A stretch of DNA of 64,000 bases. Source: Typha latifolia (Eukaryota > Streptophyta > Magnoliopsida > Poales > Typhaceae). The position numbers were made by a program, and so were the translations under genes. Under the pieces are notes generated by a model. It searched no databases and was not told the origin of the DNA. It saw only the letters and a list, made by a program, of their open reading frames with translations. Positions 26,812 to 38,290 of this stretch are shown here, in pieces. The stretch covers positions 1,488,001-1,552,000 of the forward strand of contig CM034103.1 in the NCBI GenBank assembly GCA_019914945.1. The letters run 5' to 3'. Within the stretch, counting starts at the first letter, position 1. Every line of letters begins with the position of its first letter.

Positions 26812-27903
26812 TTATCAAGATAATTTTCCAGTTAATTATTTACCTTGTGACAAATACAAAGGTGGATGGATGCAGTCGTGAGTTATTTTTTGGTTTATGC
26901 TCCCACTCGCAGGATTCAACTCATTGATACAATTTTTGACTTGAATCCGCTGCTTTCAATCTTCATTCCAGCTTCCTTTTTCTTAATTTCCCCGGTTCTG
27001 GTACAGAAATGTTCTCAAGTTCTATTTGATTGGCGTGAATGGAGCAGAAAGATCTGAAGGAAAAGGGAGTATCTTCTCTTGCGCATCAAAAGAACCATAT
27101 TGTGTATTAATATTTAATACAGTATGGCAAGGAAACCATCATCTGTATTTTGTATGAACTGTACCTGTTTTATCTTGTTGGAAATTAATAATCCTTTCTC
27201 TTTCCTACTATCTTTAATCCCTTCGATTGTTGAGTTACGTGCAATCAATTATATTTTCTGTCTAAATGTAACAGCAAAGACAAAATTCCACATACTATCA
27301 ATTTTTTTATACTTTTCCTTTTTTTTTTTTTTTTTTTTTATGATTTATGATGTTTGTAGTTTCTATCTTTTTTTCTTTTAATTTCAACTGGATATGTAAA
27401 CTAACGATGACAAAATACAATGTATAAAACTATCAAAAACGTTATACTGATATGATTCGATCTGTCTAATTTGTGTATCAGAGAGAGCTTGTGTTTGGTA
27501 ACTCTTCTTTGATAACTCTACTGTCCACAGGCTAGTATCAATAATATATATATATAATTCATAGATTAATTGCATCTTGACTTCCACATCTATCGATCTG
27601 AATGGTTTCATCTATCAAGAAAATAAAAATTAACATATACACTTTCTAAACTATTTAAATATATCATTGAGCTCTGTATTAATATTTTATTAAAAATTTT
27701 GATACAAAAAGTATTAAAATTTTGACTAACTCAATTGATGGATAACAATACTCTTGTTTTCCCTTTATATCTTAATGGGTCTCGCAGCTTTTATAAGTAT
27801 CAAATTCTAAATCAATCTTCTATAATTCTTTTTAAAATCCACTTATAATAAGAGAGGGGAAGAGAAAATAAATTAGAGTACCATCTTTAAACTATCACAA
27901 TTT

Positions 27904-27954
<51 letters not shown>

Positions 27955-28217
27955 ATCTATGTAGAATTGAAGAACTGAAAATATATCTACATAAATCTCT
28001 TAACTAAGAAAAAAAGTAGCGACTCTGAAATAAAATCTTTTATGGGCCTTAAGGTTTCGTGAAAAACGATAAAGGGGGTTAAGTGCAATTAATTTGGGGT
28101 GGGGGGTTGAAACTGGATTAGTGGAGTGGTTAAAGTGTAATTAACCATAGCTTCATTTCACTTCGTTTTCTCTTTTCTTCGCTACTATCAATCCACCACG
28201 GCCACCAAACACAAAGA
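26812..28217. other. Spacer between the Msp1-like and PPR genes
   Basis: The start holds the Msp1-like 3' untranslated region. The rest is AT-rich, with a T-run near 27320 and an (AT)22 run at about 27907-27951. No gene or regulatory motif could be supported. Confidence 0.6.
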
Positions 28218-29852
28218 ATGCTCTCCCTCGTCCTTTTCCTCCCCCGCCACCGCCTTTTCTCCACCGTCGTCGATCTCTCCCACCTCTCCTCCCCCATCGT
28301 CGACCTATCCCACCTTTCCTCCCTCCGCTCCCGCTCTGACCTCCTCGCCTCCTACACCGTCACCCCTCCCGTCCAACCCTGGCCCCCATCCCCTCTCTCC
28401 CCTCGCCGCCTCGCCTTCCTCATCCGCCGCCAGCCGGACCCCTCCCTCGCCCTCCGCGTCTTCCACCATGCTGCCCACTTCGTCCCCGGCTTCTCCCCCA
28501 CCTACATCGTCTACCAAACCCTCATCGACCGCCTCCTCTTCTTCCGCGCTTTCGCCCTCCTCCCTCCAGTCCTATCCTCCCTCCGCCGCGCCGGAATCCC
28601 CTGCGGTGAGGACGCCTTCATCTCCCTCATCCGCGCCTACGGCATCGCCTCCCGCCCCGCCATCTCCCTCCGCGCCTTCCTCTCCCTTCCCTCCTTTGGC
28701 GTCCGCGCCTCCGTCCGCTCTTTCAATGCGCTCCTCAACGCCATGGTGCAAAATAATCGCCTTCGCCTCGTCGCCCTGCTCTTCCGCAGCTGCCGCTCTC
28801 GTTTCAATATAATTCCTAACGTCTGCACCTGCAACATTCTCCTCAAGGCGTTGTGCAAGCTCGGTGACCTCGGTGCCGCACTTAAGGTGCTAGACGAAAT
28901 GCCCGGGTGGGGCATTGTCCCTAACGTCGTGTCCTACACCACCGTGCTTTCTTGCTACTGCGCTCGCGGTGACTTCTCTGGTGCGCGAGAGCTCTTCGAC
29001 CAGATAATTAGCCGTGGGTGGACCCCGGACGCGACCACCTACACTGTTCTTGTCGACGGGTACTGCCGCCAAGGGAGGCTCGAGGACGCAGTAAAGGTTA
29101 TGGATAACATGGAGGATGCCGGTGTCCAGCCGAACGACATCACCTATGCGGTTGTGATTGAGGCATGCTGTAGGGAGAGGAAGTCCGGGGAAGCACTGAA
29201 TTTGCTGCACGACATGTTGGACACGAATTATGTGCCAAGCTCATCCCTTTGTTGTAAGGTGATCGACGCATTGTGCGAGGACGGTAATGCGGAGGATGCT
29301 TGCGAGGTTTGGAGGAGGCTTCTGAAGAAAAATGTCACGCCTGATAACTCCATCTCGAGCACCCTGATATATTGGCTATGTAAGAAGGGGAAGGTTCGGG
29401 AGGCAAGGAAACTGTTTGATGAGTTTGAGAGGGGCTTTATTCCTAGTCTTCTAACGTATAACACGCTCATCTCGGGAATGTGTGAGAACGGAGAGTTGCA
29501 AGAGGCAGGGAGATTGTGGGACGATATGGTGGAGAGGAAATGCAAACCAAATGTCTTTTCATATAATGTGCTGATCAAGGGTTTCTGTAAAGTGGGGAAG
29601 GCAAAGGAAGGAGTTCGTATCTTGGAGGAAATGTTGGAGAATGGGTGCATGCCAAATAAGTTCACATATGGGATGTTAGTTGATGGGCTTTATGGATCTG
29701 GAGATGAAGTGGAGATTAGTAAAATCCTTCATAGTGTCGCTTCAGGTAGACCAAATTTCTTGGATCGGGATTGTTGGGAAATCTTTGTCAGGAAAGTACT
29801 CACTGACAGTCAGGTTTCGGAGGAGCATCTTGATGCAATGCTACAAACATAG
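28218..29852 (+). CDS. P-class pentatricopeptide repeat protein, organelle-targeted
   Basis: A single exon encodes 544 residues. The N-terminus (about residues 1-60) is rich in Arg, Ser and Leu and low in acidic residues, as expected of a mitochondrial or plastid transit peptide. About ten consecutive 34-36-residue PPR motifs follow from roughly residue 165 to 510, such as the units beginning TYTVLVDGYC, TYNTLISGMC and SYNVLIKGFC. There is no E or DYW extension, so this is P-class. Such proteins bind specific organellar RNAs and affect their processing, stability or translation. The sequence reminds me of the Arabidopsis At5g16420 group, but that is recall, not a search. GC content is very high at the 5' end and falls toward the 3' end. 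The start ATG follows AAAGA and is the first ATG of the frame. Confidence 0.93.
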   Translation: MLSLVLFLPRHRLFSTVVDLSHLSSPIVDLSHLSSLRSRSDLLASYTVTPPVQPWPPSPLSPRRLAFLIRRQPDPSLALRVFHHAAHFVPGFSPTYIVYQTLIDRLLFFRAFALLPPVLSSLRRAGIPCGEDAFISLIRAYGIASRPAISLRAFLSLPSFGVRASVRSFNALLNAMVQNNRLRLVALLFRSCRSRFNIIPNVCTCNILLKALCKLGDLGAALKVLDEMPGWGIVPNVVSYTTVLSCYCARGDFSGARELFDQIISRGWTPDATTYTVLVDGYCRQGRLEDAVKVMDNMEDAGVQPNDITYAVVIEACCRERKSGEALNLLHDMLDTNYVPSSSLCCKVIDALCEDGNAEDACEVWRRLLKKNVTPDNSISSTLIYWLCKKGKVREARKLFDEFERGFIPSLLTYNTLISGMCENGELQEAGRLWDDMVERKCKPNVFSYNVLIKGFCKVGKAKEGVRILEEMLENGCMPNKFTYGMLVDGLYGSGDEVEISKILHSVASGRPNFLDRDCWEIFVRKVLTDSQVSEEHLDAMLQT

Positions 29853-30590
29853 TAAAGATATATATTTATTTGGATCCAGAGCTCCTTATACATGAGGAGG
29901 ATTGCTCAAGGCCCTTAAAGGTATTACTCATTGGCTAAAGGCTGTAGAGCCAAGCAATTTTGCATTTACATTGTGTTCAATTGGGTTACTCTCTGTAAAT
30001 AATGTTCTGCTTTGTTTTTAGAAAGGAGGCAGGGGCAAGATCCTCTATACTTTTGATGTCATTAGTAACGGTTCAAATTTGTGTACCAAAATACATGCAG
30101 ATAGTAACTTTTTGAGTACATATTTGTGATTTTGTTGGTTGTTTTATTTTTATGTAAAATCATGGGTTAACTGATTCACAGTATCCTTTGTGTGTACTTT
30201 GGAATTGTAGATACTTGCCATAGTCTGCAGTAGAGAAGAAACTGTGATCCTTTGACTTGGTGCAGTTTTGCACCAGATGCAGAAGATTTGTACTTATTAA
30301 TTATAATCGCCAATGCCACTTCTTTTGATGGTTCTACATTTTATAGATAAATAGTGTATTTCTTTTGTCGATTTCAAGTTCACTTGTCATCCCGTGTATC
30401 TGTACTTTCCAGTTCTTGTGAATGTCTTCTATAGATCCCATAAAATGTTTAACATGTTCATCTTGGTGGCTTCATTCTATGCTTTATATTTAGGTGGTGG
30501 ATGGCACCATCAATTTTGTTAATCAAACCAAAAAGGTAGGAAGGTGGAAGGTCCATGCTGTTCTTGGAGCAAGATTCAACGAAGGTCATA

Positions 30591-30836
30591 CCTACTAACT
30601 ACAATTTCTGCATTATCATCGACGGGCTTCACATACTTGGGAATGTCTGAGAGGGCCTGAAGCTATTTATGATTTACTGGGAGATCATTCCTAGACTGCT
30701 GATGTGCAACTCATGCATTGGGGAAATGTGTGAGATTGATGATTTTGCGAAGGTGGGGAAGGTTGCAGGGAGAACATGGTTGAATAAATTTGGATATACA
30801 TGCTGATCGATGGGTTAATAGGTTATATATCAACTA
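30591..30836 (+). pseudogene. Decayed PPR gene fragment
   Basis: Reading from 30591, the frame gives YNFCIIIDGLHILGNV, a TGA stop at 30648-30650, then EGLKLF and later CIGEMCEIDDFAKVGKV. These are two recognisable PPR helix pairs. A frame change between about 30765 and 30805 then leads to YMLIDGLIG, the start of a third repeat. With an internal stop and a frameshift it cannot encode a protein. It lies about 740 bp after the intact PPR gene in the same orientation. It could be a decayed tandem duplicate or the remains of another PPR gene. Confidence 0.6.
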
Positions 30837-32089
30837 CTTTTTCTATCGATTTGGAACTTCAAACATCAGGTACAGAGGAAGAATGTCTACAGGTTCAATT
30901 CTTCAGACTCATTATGGTGTATCGAGCAGTGTTGGTATCAACTTACTTGTGGTTTAGGGTTTTATATGTTGAGGTTTGTTTCTTACCAAGTACATTGCCC
31001 AACTGTGGACATTCATTAGAATTGAAATGGTCTCTTTACAAATTTTCTTAGTAGAAATGAGTTTATTGAACTATGGTTTGGAAAATCAGGTGCTGATCAA
31101 TTCTGGTCCATGTTTTTCATCTTATATCAATACTAGTTTTGCTGTAGTTGCAGTCAGATTTTAGTGTAAGAGTAGATACAATTTAAGATTCTTTTCAGTA
31201 TCACAACCTCTGAACTCCCTTTTGCAACCTACAGTCAAGGCCTGAGAGTAAAGTGCAATTTTATTTTAATACATTGTGGATTTGTAATACATGAATTTGT
31301 GGATTGATCACTGGACGACTAACAGAGCATCAAATGCAATCCCCTAAAATCTTGAGTCCTGTCTGCTAATTTTTTATGATTGATTTGAATATATGAATGA
31401 TTTGAATGTGTTAACTAATCATATTAAATTTTTATACAGCTAAATTCTTTATTGCTGGAAGGTCGGAGTCTTCTCCTTGAGTTTTCTTAAGCATTTCAGT
31501 AGAGAAGAAGGTATTATCAATCTGAATGTTTTTCTATGCATAGTTCGTTTTTGTATACATTATTTGCTGAATCGTTCAAGGATTACTGTTTCATTTGCAC
31601 TACAGTCCATCTATTTCTACTTTAGTTATTTATTTCTTGTTTTATTGGTGGAAATCCTCATATACAGAGACAAGTCACTTAGAAAAAAAAATCTAAAACA
31701 GCATTGGTTAAGCTGTGTCTGAACTTTTAACCATTCTTATCAGACAATTCATGGTAGATGATTGGCCCTCTCTTAATATGTTTACTATCCTGGCAGTGAA
31801 TTTACATTGGACGACTCTAGTAATATCTTCATCTGCAACACTATAAATGCACCTCCATATAGATGCTTAGGCCATTCAAATAATCAAATGTTCAGAACTA
31901 GATTCGGAGGATGATGAGGTGGTAGAGGACATGATGTGGTATCGGCACGGCTCATCTCTGGCAAGAAGAACCTGAGGAAGCAATGTGAGCTTGAACCAAT
32001 ATCACTCGTGTAATCTTCATTCTAAATTTTCTAATGCTAGACATTTCTCTAGTGATGATAGCCTGATATATATAGGTAAAGTCGTTATC

Positions 32090-32278
32090 TAACGTCTTGT
32101 TTATTTTGAGTTTAGGAACCTCCTGAATTGGTTTAGGGACTTCTAAACTAGTTCAGTAATCAAACAATTTTTTTATCTTCTTCATATCTAATCAAGTTTA
32201 CTCTTAAAAAAATTAAGATTAAAAAATAAGACTAGCTAATCAAGTTAGGAGCTTTGTCTCAAACCAAACAAGGCCTAA
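32090..32278. mobile_element. Tourist-like MITE (PIF/Harbinger)
   Basis: A 183-bp element, 32093-32275, has imperfect terminal inverted repeats. The left end reads CGTCTTGTTTATTTTGAG and the right end, reversed, GGCCTTGTTTGGTTTGAG (14 of 18 matching). TAA is duplicated at 32090-32092 and 32276-32278. GGCCTTGTTTGG ends with TWA duplications are typical of Tourist MITEs. The duplication is only 3 bp, so the evidence rests mostly on the ends. Confidence 0.5.
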
Positions 32279-32329
32279 TAGTATAAACTTTTGAGTCAAG
32301 AAGTGGCTATAGCTTTCATACACGAACGT

Positions 32330-32600
32330 TGCTTTTAATTTCATTCTATTTGCTAATCCTCTGTTTGGAATCAAATCTGGATGGAATTCAATCTATTTCA
32401 GTTGAAAATGAATTCCCTTGCTTGGAAGTGGTGATAGAGTTACCAATGCTGCTGCTCTAAATTTCATTCTATATACTAAGCCTCTGTTTGGAATCAATTC
32501 TAGATAGAATTCAATAGATTTCAGTTGGAAATGAATTTCTCTTGTTTGGATAACAAATGAAATTGAATCATCCAATCTTGTTGTTTGGAACGAAGGTTGG
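32330..32600. repeat. Imperfect tandem repeat, period about 123 bp
   Basis: CCTCTGTTTGGAATCAA appears at 32358 and again at 32481, and each is followed by closely similar sequence ending in CTTGNTTGGA. A third partial copy with TTGTTTGGAA begins near 32580. The motif resembles MITE termini, so nested or decayed MITEs are possible. Confidence 0.6.
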
Positions 32601-33420
32601 AATTCATTTCATTATGTTTTTTTAATTACCCGTGAGCTTTACCAAGGATGCATCAGATTAATGGTTAATTTTGAGATTTGAAAAAGTTTACCCATGTAAC
32701 AAATGGATTTCATTCCAAATCCAACCTCAAATTATCGGATTTCTTCGTGAATTTGATCAAACTACAATTACAATTCAACTATAATTTCACCAATTGGTAG
32801 ACTTTGGTCTGAAATTTGTTTGAGAAAATTAGCAGTAGAGATTTTGGAGGTCCACAAAGCTTTCTTCTAAAAACAACGTTCACGCCACCATTTCAATAGT
32901 TTTGGGCCTCCAATTAACAGATCAAAAATTGAATTACTAAAACATATCGCCTAAATCAAAATTTTCTACGTAGGATGCTGAAGCATGGCTCAAGAAACCA
33001 TCGAAATAAGTTAGATATCTTATCAAGCCTTAAGCAAGTAGATGACTTGTTTATTAGCAGAGTCTATTTTCTTGCTGTAACTTGTGAGCCTCCTCCACAG
33101 AGGACAGAGGTGTTCTAAATCTTGGCGTATTATGCTACGTTGTTGGATATCTTCTATGATCTTATTCTCAATTCGGAGTTTGTTGTTAAAGGAATTAGAA
33201 TTAATTGGAATAGAAAAAGTTAATAGTTCACAAAAATATTATTTGTATTTATATTTAACGGGCATGAGTTCTAGAATCCGAAAGTGATCGGGTTATCGGG
33301 TTAGCACGTGCATAAAGCCGGGATTCTCCTACGATATACGGGGCTCTTCTTGTTCGTTCTGCGATATCTTCCGCTTTCGCCTTTCGGCATCAGCCACTCA
33401 TCTCGCATCAAGGAAAAGCG

Positions 33421-33434
33421 AAACCCTAACCCTA
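33421..33434 (+). promoter_or_regulatory. Telo-box in the NSR-like leader/promoter
   Basis: AAACCCTAACCCTA, a double telo-box, lies 43-56 bp before the start codon. In plants this motif is common near the transcription start of genes for translation and RNA metabolism and of other growth-related genes. Confidence 0.6.
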
Positions 33435-33476
33435 GGTTTCGTACCTTCTGTTAATTCCTCGAGATCGAGAGGAGAG

Positions 33477-36400
33477 ATGGCTGACGGGTACTGGAGGTAC
33501 GGCGAAGCTCGGCAGCAGGCGGTGGCGGCGGCCATGGGTCCTCCTTCCGCTCCTCTCAAGCGCCCTCGGCCCGATTACGCCGGTTCGTCTTTACGAGTTT
33601 AAGCGCTACTTCTCGTCTGAGATTTGTTGTGTTTTTCGAGTTTTATTGGCGATGGATGTAGAATCTGTACTAGATCTAATGTAGGAACGATTATTAGGGC
33701 AATCCCTCGGTATAGTTTTCTAGCCTTTTTCGATGAATCTTAGAATAATAGTAGGTTTTGAGTATGGAAATTAGCGGTGGTTCATGTGCTGATCGGAATT
33801 TTCAATAGCGTGAGGATTTTGATGAATTTTATTGGAGGAGTTTATAGGGAATTTATATATGTGACTTTTGTTTTGTTTTGTTTTTTTTTGGAAATGCTTC
33901 TTTTGTCCTCTTGGTGATAAATTAGCTATTGCAAAAAACTGCGTTCAGGTAAATACATCCATAATTAAAGATGAATTGAAAGTTCATTTCCTCCACAATA
34001 TTAGCACGATTTATCTTTGTCTTCAAAATTTGCCACTTTTCTATTCAAATACTGTACCAGGAGTATCTATATGCTAGTCATGTTTCCTTATATTATACTA
34101 TTGTTGTTTAGATCAGCACTGATATAAAAAATGAGTAAATTTTGTCATAAAATTCTATTCTTTTTGGAGACTATGCATTTGAGGAAGTTTAGCTTAATAA
34201 CATAATAAAAATACTCCAATCTGTTCTGCTAGATTCAGTTAATTTTGTAGTTTGTGTCTTGTCAAGTGGCCAAGAAGATTTTCTTTTACTTTCCTTAAGA
34301 AATATTGGTATGTCGATACTCTGCATTCTTTATTGTTGCGTCTACCTTAAGTCATGTTAAGATGTGAATGTAAATATTCCTTTTTACTGAAACTATTCAA
34401 TTTCGAAGATATACCTGGTGGTCCTGAGATTCCTGGGTACTATCCTCGTGATGAAGAAAGGACAGCGTATCGTGCAGTCAGAGATACTGAAGCCATTGGA
34501 GCCTCCTATGATCGTTACTTACGAAATGGGGTACTGGTCAAAAGTTCTTTATTCCAATATTTTTTTGTTGCATTAAAAGCTAGCTTTAATGTGGAAATCT
34601 ATTTGTAGATGTCTTCCTTTGGTGCTGGTGAATCTATTAGGCCTGTGGCTGGAGGAATGACCTCTCATCCAGTTGACGATCGGCGTATGATGGGTGTTGG
34701 TGGCATGGATAGCAGGACTGCCGGATATGGTGGTGGAAGGCCAGAGCCTCCTCTTCCTCCAGATGCATCAAATACCTTGTTCGTGGAAGGCCTCCCTGCA
34801 AACTGTACACGGCGAGAAGTTTCTCGTATCCTTTTATTGCTACCTCTACGTTTATTACAACAAACTTGTATTTATTAGCATAGATTGAAAACACATCCTT
34901 TTTAGCTTTTGTTCCTTGACATCTTTGGGCAGATATTTTTCGTCCTTTTGTAGGTTTCCGTGAAGTTCGACTTGTCAACAAGGAATCCAGACATGTAAGT
35001 AAATGGTTGTGTTAATGTGACAGCTTCTATCTTGATTACTATTTGTTAGCTTCACCATTTATTCCAACAGCCTGGAGGAGACCCACTTGTCCTATGCTTC
35101 GTTGATTTCTCTACTCCTGCACAAGCTGCAGTTGCTCTGGATGCTTTGCAAGGTGATACTATATGTCAATTAGTCTTAGCAACCACTCTGATTTTGTTAA
35201 AAGCACATTTAATTGCATTTATGTTTTGTGGTTTTTGGTTTTGGCTATTGCAATTGCACTGTAGTGCTTGTGTTGGTTTTATAGCATCTGGTTACTTATC
35301 CTTTTTCATGTTAAAACATTGTCATATTGTATGTGAATACATGCATTCTTTATTGAATGCTTTTTTCCCAACTTCTCATGCTATTAAAATTCTGCTTACC
35401 AACCTTATAGTTTATGATCATTTTTTATATTCTGAAATCTAGGCCTTGTCTTCAGTCTATATTAATTGGACGCTGCGGGTGGTATCAAGTTTGTATTCCA
35501 TCTGTTACTTTCCTTGCTTATGTGGAATTGATAGTAGGCGGCATATCAAGTTTATCTTCTATCTTTTACTTGCTTGTGTTGTTTGATATAGGATCTTTCA
35601 TTAAGATAAAGCAATCATTAACCAGTGATGTTATTGCGGTATTGTTGTTGGTGACTTGACTAGCTCATCATTCTTGTGTTGTACCAACTTTTCAAGGCTG
35701 CATAAGTGATGTGGTACCCTCTTTTGGCACTTTTACAAGTTGTGCACAAGCCGTTGCATATTGCTATATTACGATGCCAGTCAAGGGCGTAGATTCCTCT
35801 GAAATAGGAATGTTCTCTTTCTTCTTTTTTGAGTTACGGCCGTCTCTATTATATCCTGAAGAATATGTGGGGTTAGGCAACCAAAGATTCTCAATTGGGA
35901 CACATAAGTAGTTATGTCTAACAGTATTTAGATATTTTGCAATTTTCTGTTTAACCAAATATATTCCCACAGTAACATATTTAACTTTTGGCACTACTTT
36001 TATGTTATGTATTTGGGAAAAAAAACTTTGATATTCTCCTATTCTCCTAGGCTTTATGCATTGGCCTTTATAGGGCTTGCTGCCTTGTACTCCTAACCTG
36101 ATATTATTCATAAAACAGAATCATCCATGGAATAGTAGTGTAATGGTTGCTGCAAAAGGTCATTCAGGTCAAGAGAGTGAACTATGTAATGCAAGTCAGC
36201 CCGTGGTTAACATATTTAACAGAAGCTCGAAGTAGTAGACACGTATCATTACCTCATTGTCTCATCCTTTTCTTTTCCTATCGTTATGCCACATGAGCCG
36301 ACTGTTATAATGCGCGATGTTTCATTATTCGTCTACTACAGATACGTTAATGCTCGTCTGAGGCGTAGCGACGTACAAAGCGTAAATAGTCACGATTCGT

Positions 36401-36511
36401 TTTGCAGGTTATAAGTTCGATGAACATGATCGTGAATCAGCCAATTTGAGGCTGCAATTCGCTCGCTTTCCTGGTCCGAGGTCATCTGGTGGGCCTCGTG
36501 GTAGACGATAA
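33477..36511 (+). CDS. Single-RRM RNA-binding protein, nuclear speckle (NSR/RBP1) type
   Basis: Six exons, 33477-33582, 34409-34530, 34609-34825, 34933-34994, 35071-35152 and 36408-36511, all GT-AG and in frame, encode 230 residues. The start MADGYW, an Arg/Asp-rich middle (RAVRDTEAIGASYDRYL) and a Gly/Met-rich linker precede one C-terminal RRM (about 131-215). RNP2 is LFVEGLP (132-138) and the RNP1-like strand is VLCFVDF. The layout matches plant nuclear speckle RNA-binding proteins. From family knowledge these modulate alternative splicing and bind the ENOD40 RNA or ASCO-type non-coding RNAs. RNP1 is degenerate, as is usual in this group. A telo-box precedes the gene. The 1.25-kb last intron is the largest. 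Assignment to NSR rather than another single-RRM family is inference from the N-terminus. Confidence 0.88.
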
Positions 36512-38290
36512 GTTGTGAATTTTCTTTTTCCAGGTGATTTGCGAAATCTACCCAATTTATATGGCCGTAAAGTCTTCTGAAAATAGGAGCATTACATCAC
36601 GGTGCTAAATTAAACTGAAATCATTATCCGCTGGTCGTTTTCTTGTAGGCTCGGTCATGTCACGAGGCCAATGTGAGCAAGGGCGTTATCGATAATCAAT
36701 TTCAGATTTCCTGATGCTAGATTTCTCTCATAAATAGCTGTATCTGACATTTAAACTTGAGGTTGTTTCAGTGTGCCTTATCTGTTACATATCGACAGAA
36801 TCTCCTACTACGTATGCTAGTCATGCAGGGGTTTTCAAACTATGTTATTAAAATTCTGGCTTTGGTTCGTCATGTTTAAACACAGTTGAGTTATGTCCGA
36901 CTTTAGTGTACTAGTGGTAATTTAGTATTACACTATCGTACTTCTGTGGTTCTTTGTTGGTCTTTCTCGCTATTTATATATTTTCAGCAGGTTGGTAATG
37001 TGCACACTAACAGAAATGTCACACCAGTCTAGTTAACACTTGGGGGCAAGTAATTTTTTTTATGCAGAGTGGAGCCAATATTTCTCAATAATAATTCATT
37101 AATCTCTATGGTAGTTTGATGCTTTTTTACTTGGGAGTAACCTTTGAACTAATTCTTTAGCATATCAAAGTTCATAACCACTATGATTTAGCTGACTAGC
37201 TGGCTGGTTCTCTGTCGATTGGATGGAAACACAGCATGGGCATGAAGAAGATTACTGCAGGTGCATTGATATGGAAAGTTTGGGTATGCTAATTTTTATT
37301 CCATACAGAATGATATCAAACAGATAGCATTACATAGATGCAATGTTGAATAGATAAACATGCTAGCTTTTAAGATTAATCAGATTTATTACAGCCCAAC
37401 CTGCTTCCGATATTTAACATTTTTATAGCCTTTTGTTGTGCTTATTCTATGTAATATGTTAATTTTTGTGTCATATGGTGAATTGATCTCTTGGCCATTC
37501 CATCTAGCAATGGGAAGTGTTCGGAATGTCCTGAGCTTATCTCCTATGGTGCAAGAAGCCCGTATAGTGCCTTTCTCATGATTGAGTTCTGTTCAAATCA
37601 TTGCAACAAACTGCAAATGTCGTTTATTTGTATATCTTTAGGTGGTGATGTCAATGCATCTTTTGTTTGGTGGATTAGTTTAGGAATATCAACCAGTATG
37701 GCTGAGGTTGCTATTCACTATTCGCTGTTCTGAAAGGCAGTTATTTACAATGTGCTTCTTGTTAAGTCACACTGTTACCTGTTAGCATATAGCAGTATAA
37801 ATTATTTACATGTGCAAGTGCATTACAAATTGTTCCTGATGTTAGAAGCCATCGATCTCATTCCTCCAACATTAAGAAAGCGATGGATCAGAGGACTTCA
37901 TGTATCCTTGAATAGCATGCCAATGCTGTCAGATTCATCTACCGCTGTGGGGACTGGGGAGTTACTAATCACACCCAACGATATGAAATAATTCACAACA
38001 ATTTTCAGGTTCAAATTGTAGCGACAGAGATTTAATTGAGATATTATTAAGTTCCTATCTCTCTCAAAAGAAAAGGAACTAATTCACTAATTTGAAGAAT
38101 ATCTTTTATCTGCAATCTGCCATACCTCCAAATTTACAATCTCCCGGGCACGGGGTCTAGGACATGAGTGCTTAACTAAAAAGATTGCCCTTTCTTCAAT
38201 TATATCTGGTAGACAATTCTCAGAACAAAACCGAGGAAACTCTCTCCAGTGAATACTACTTTTATGCCAATAACCGGGAAGAAGAGTTGA
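36512..38290. other. Spacer between convergent NSR-like and E-class PPR genes
   Basis: This should contain the 3' untranslated regions of both genes. Frames at 37491-37991 show no recognisable domain on either strand. Confidence 0.6.

Larger units (their letters stand above)
29853..33476. other. Spacer between the PPR and NSR-like genes
   Basis: Apart from the PPR remnant, the MITE and the imperfect repeats listed separately, I see no gene. Short frames at 30800-31722 are AT-rich and lack known domains. The NSR-like leader probably begins near 33340. Confidence 0.55.
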
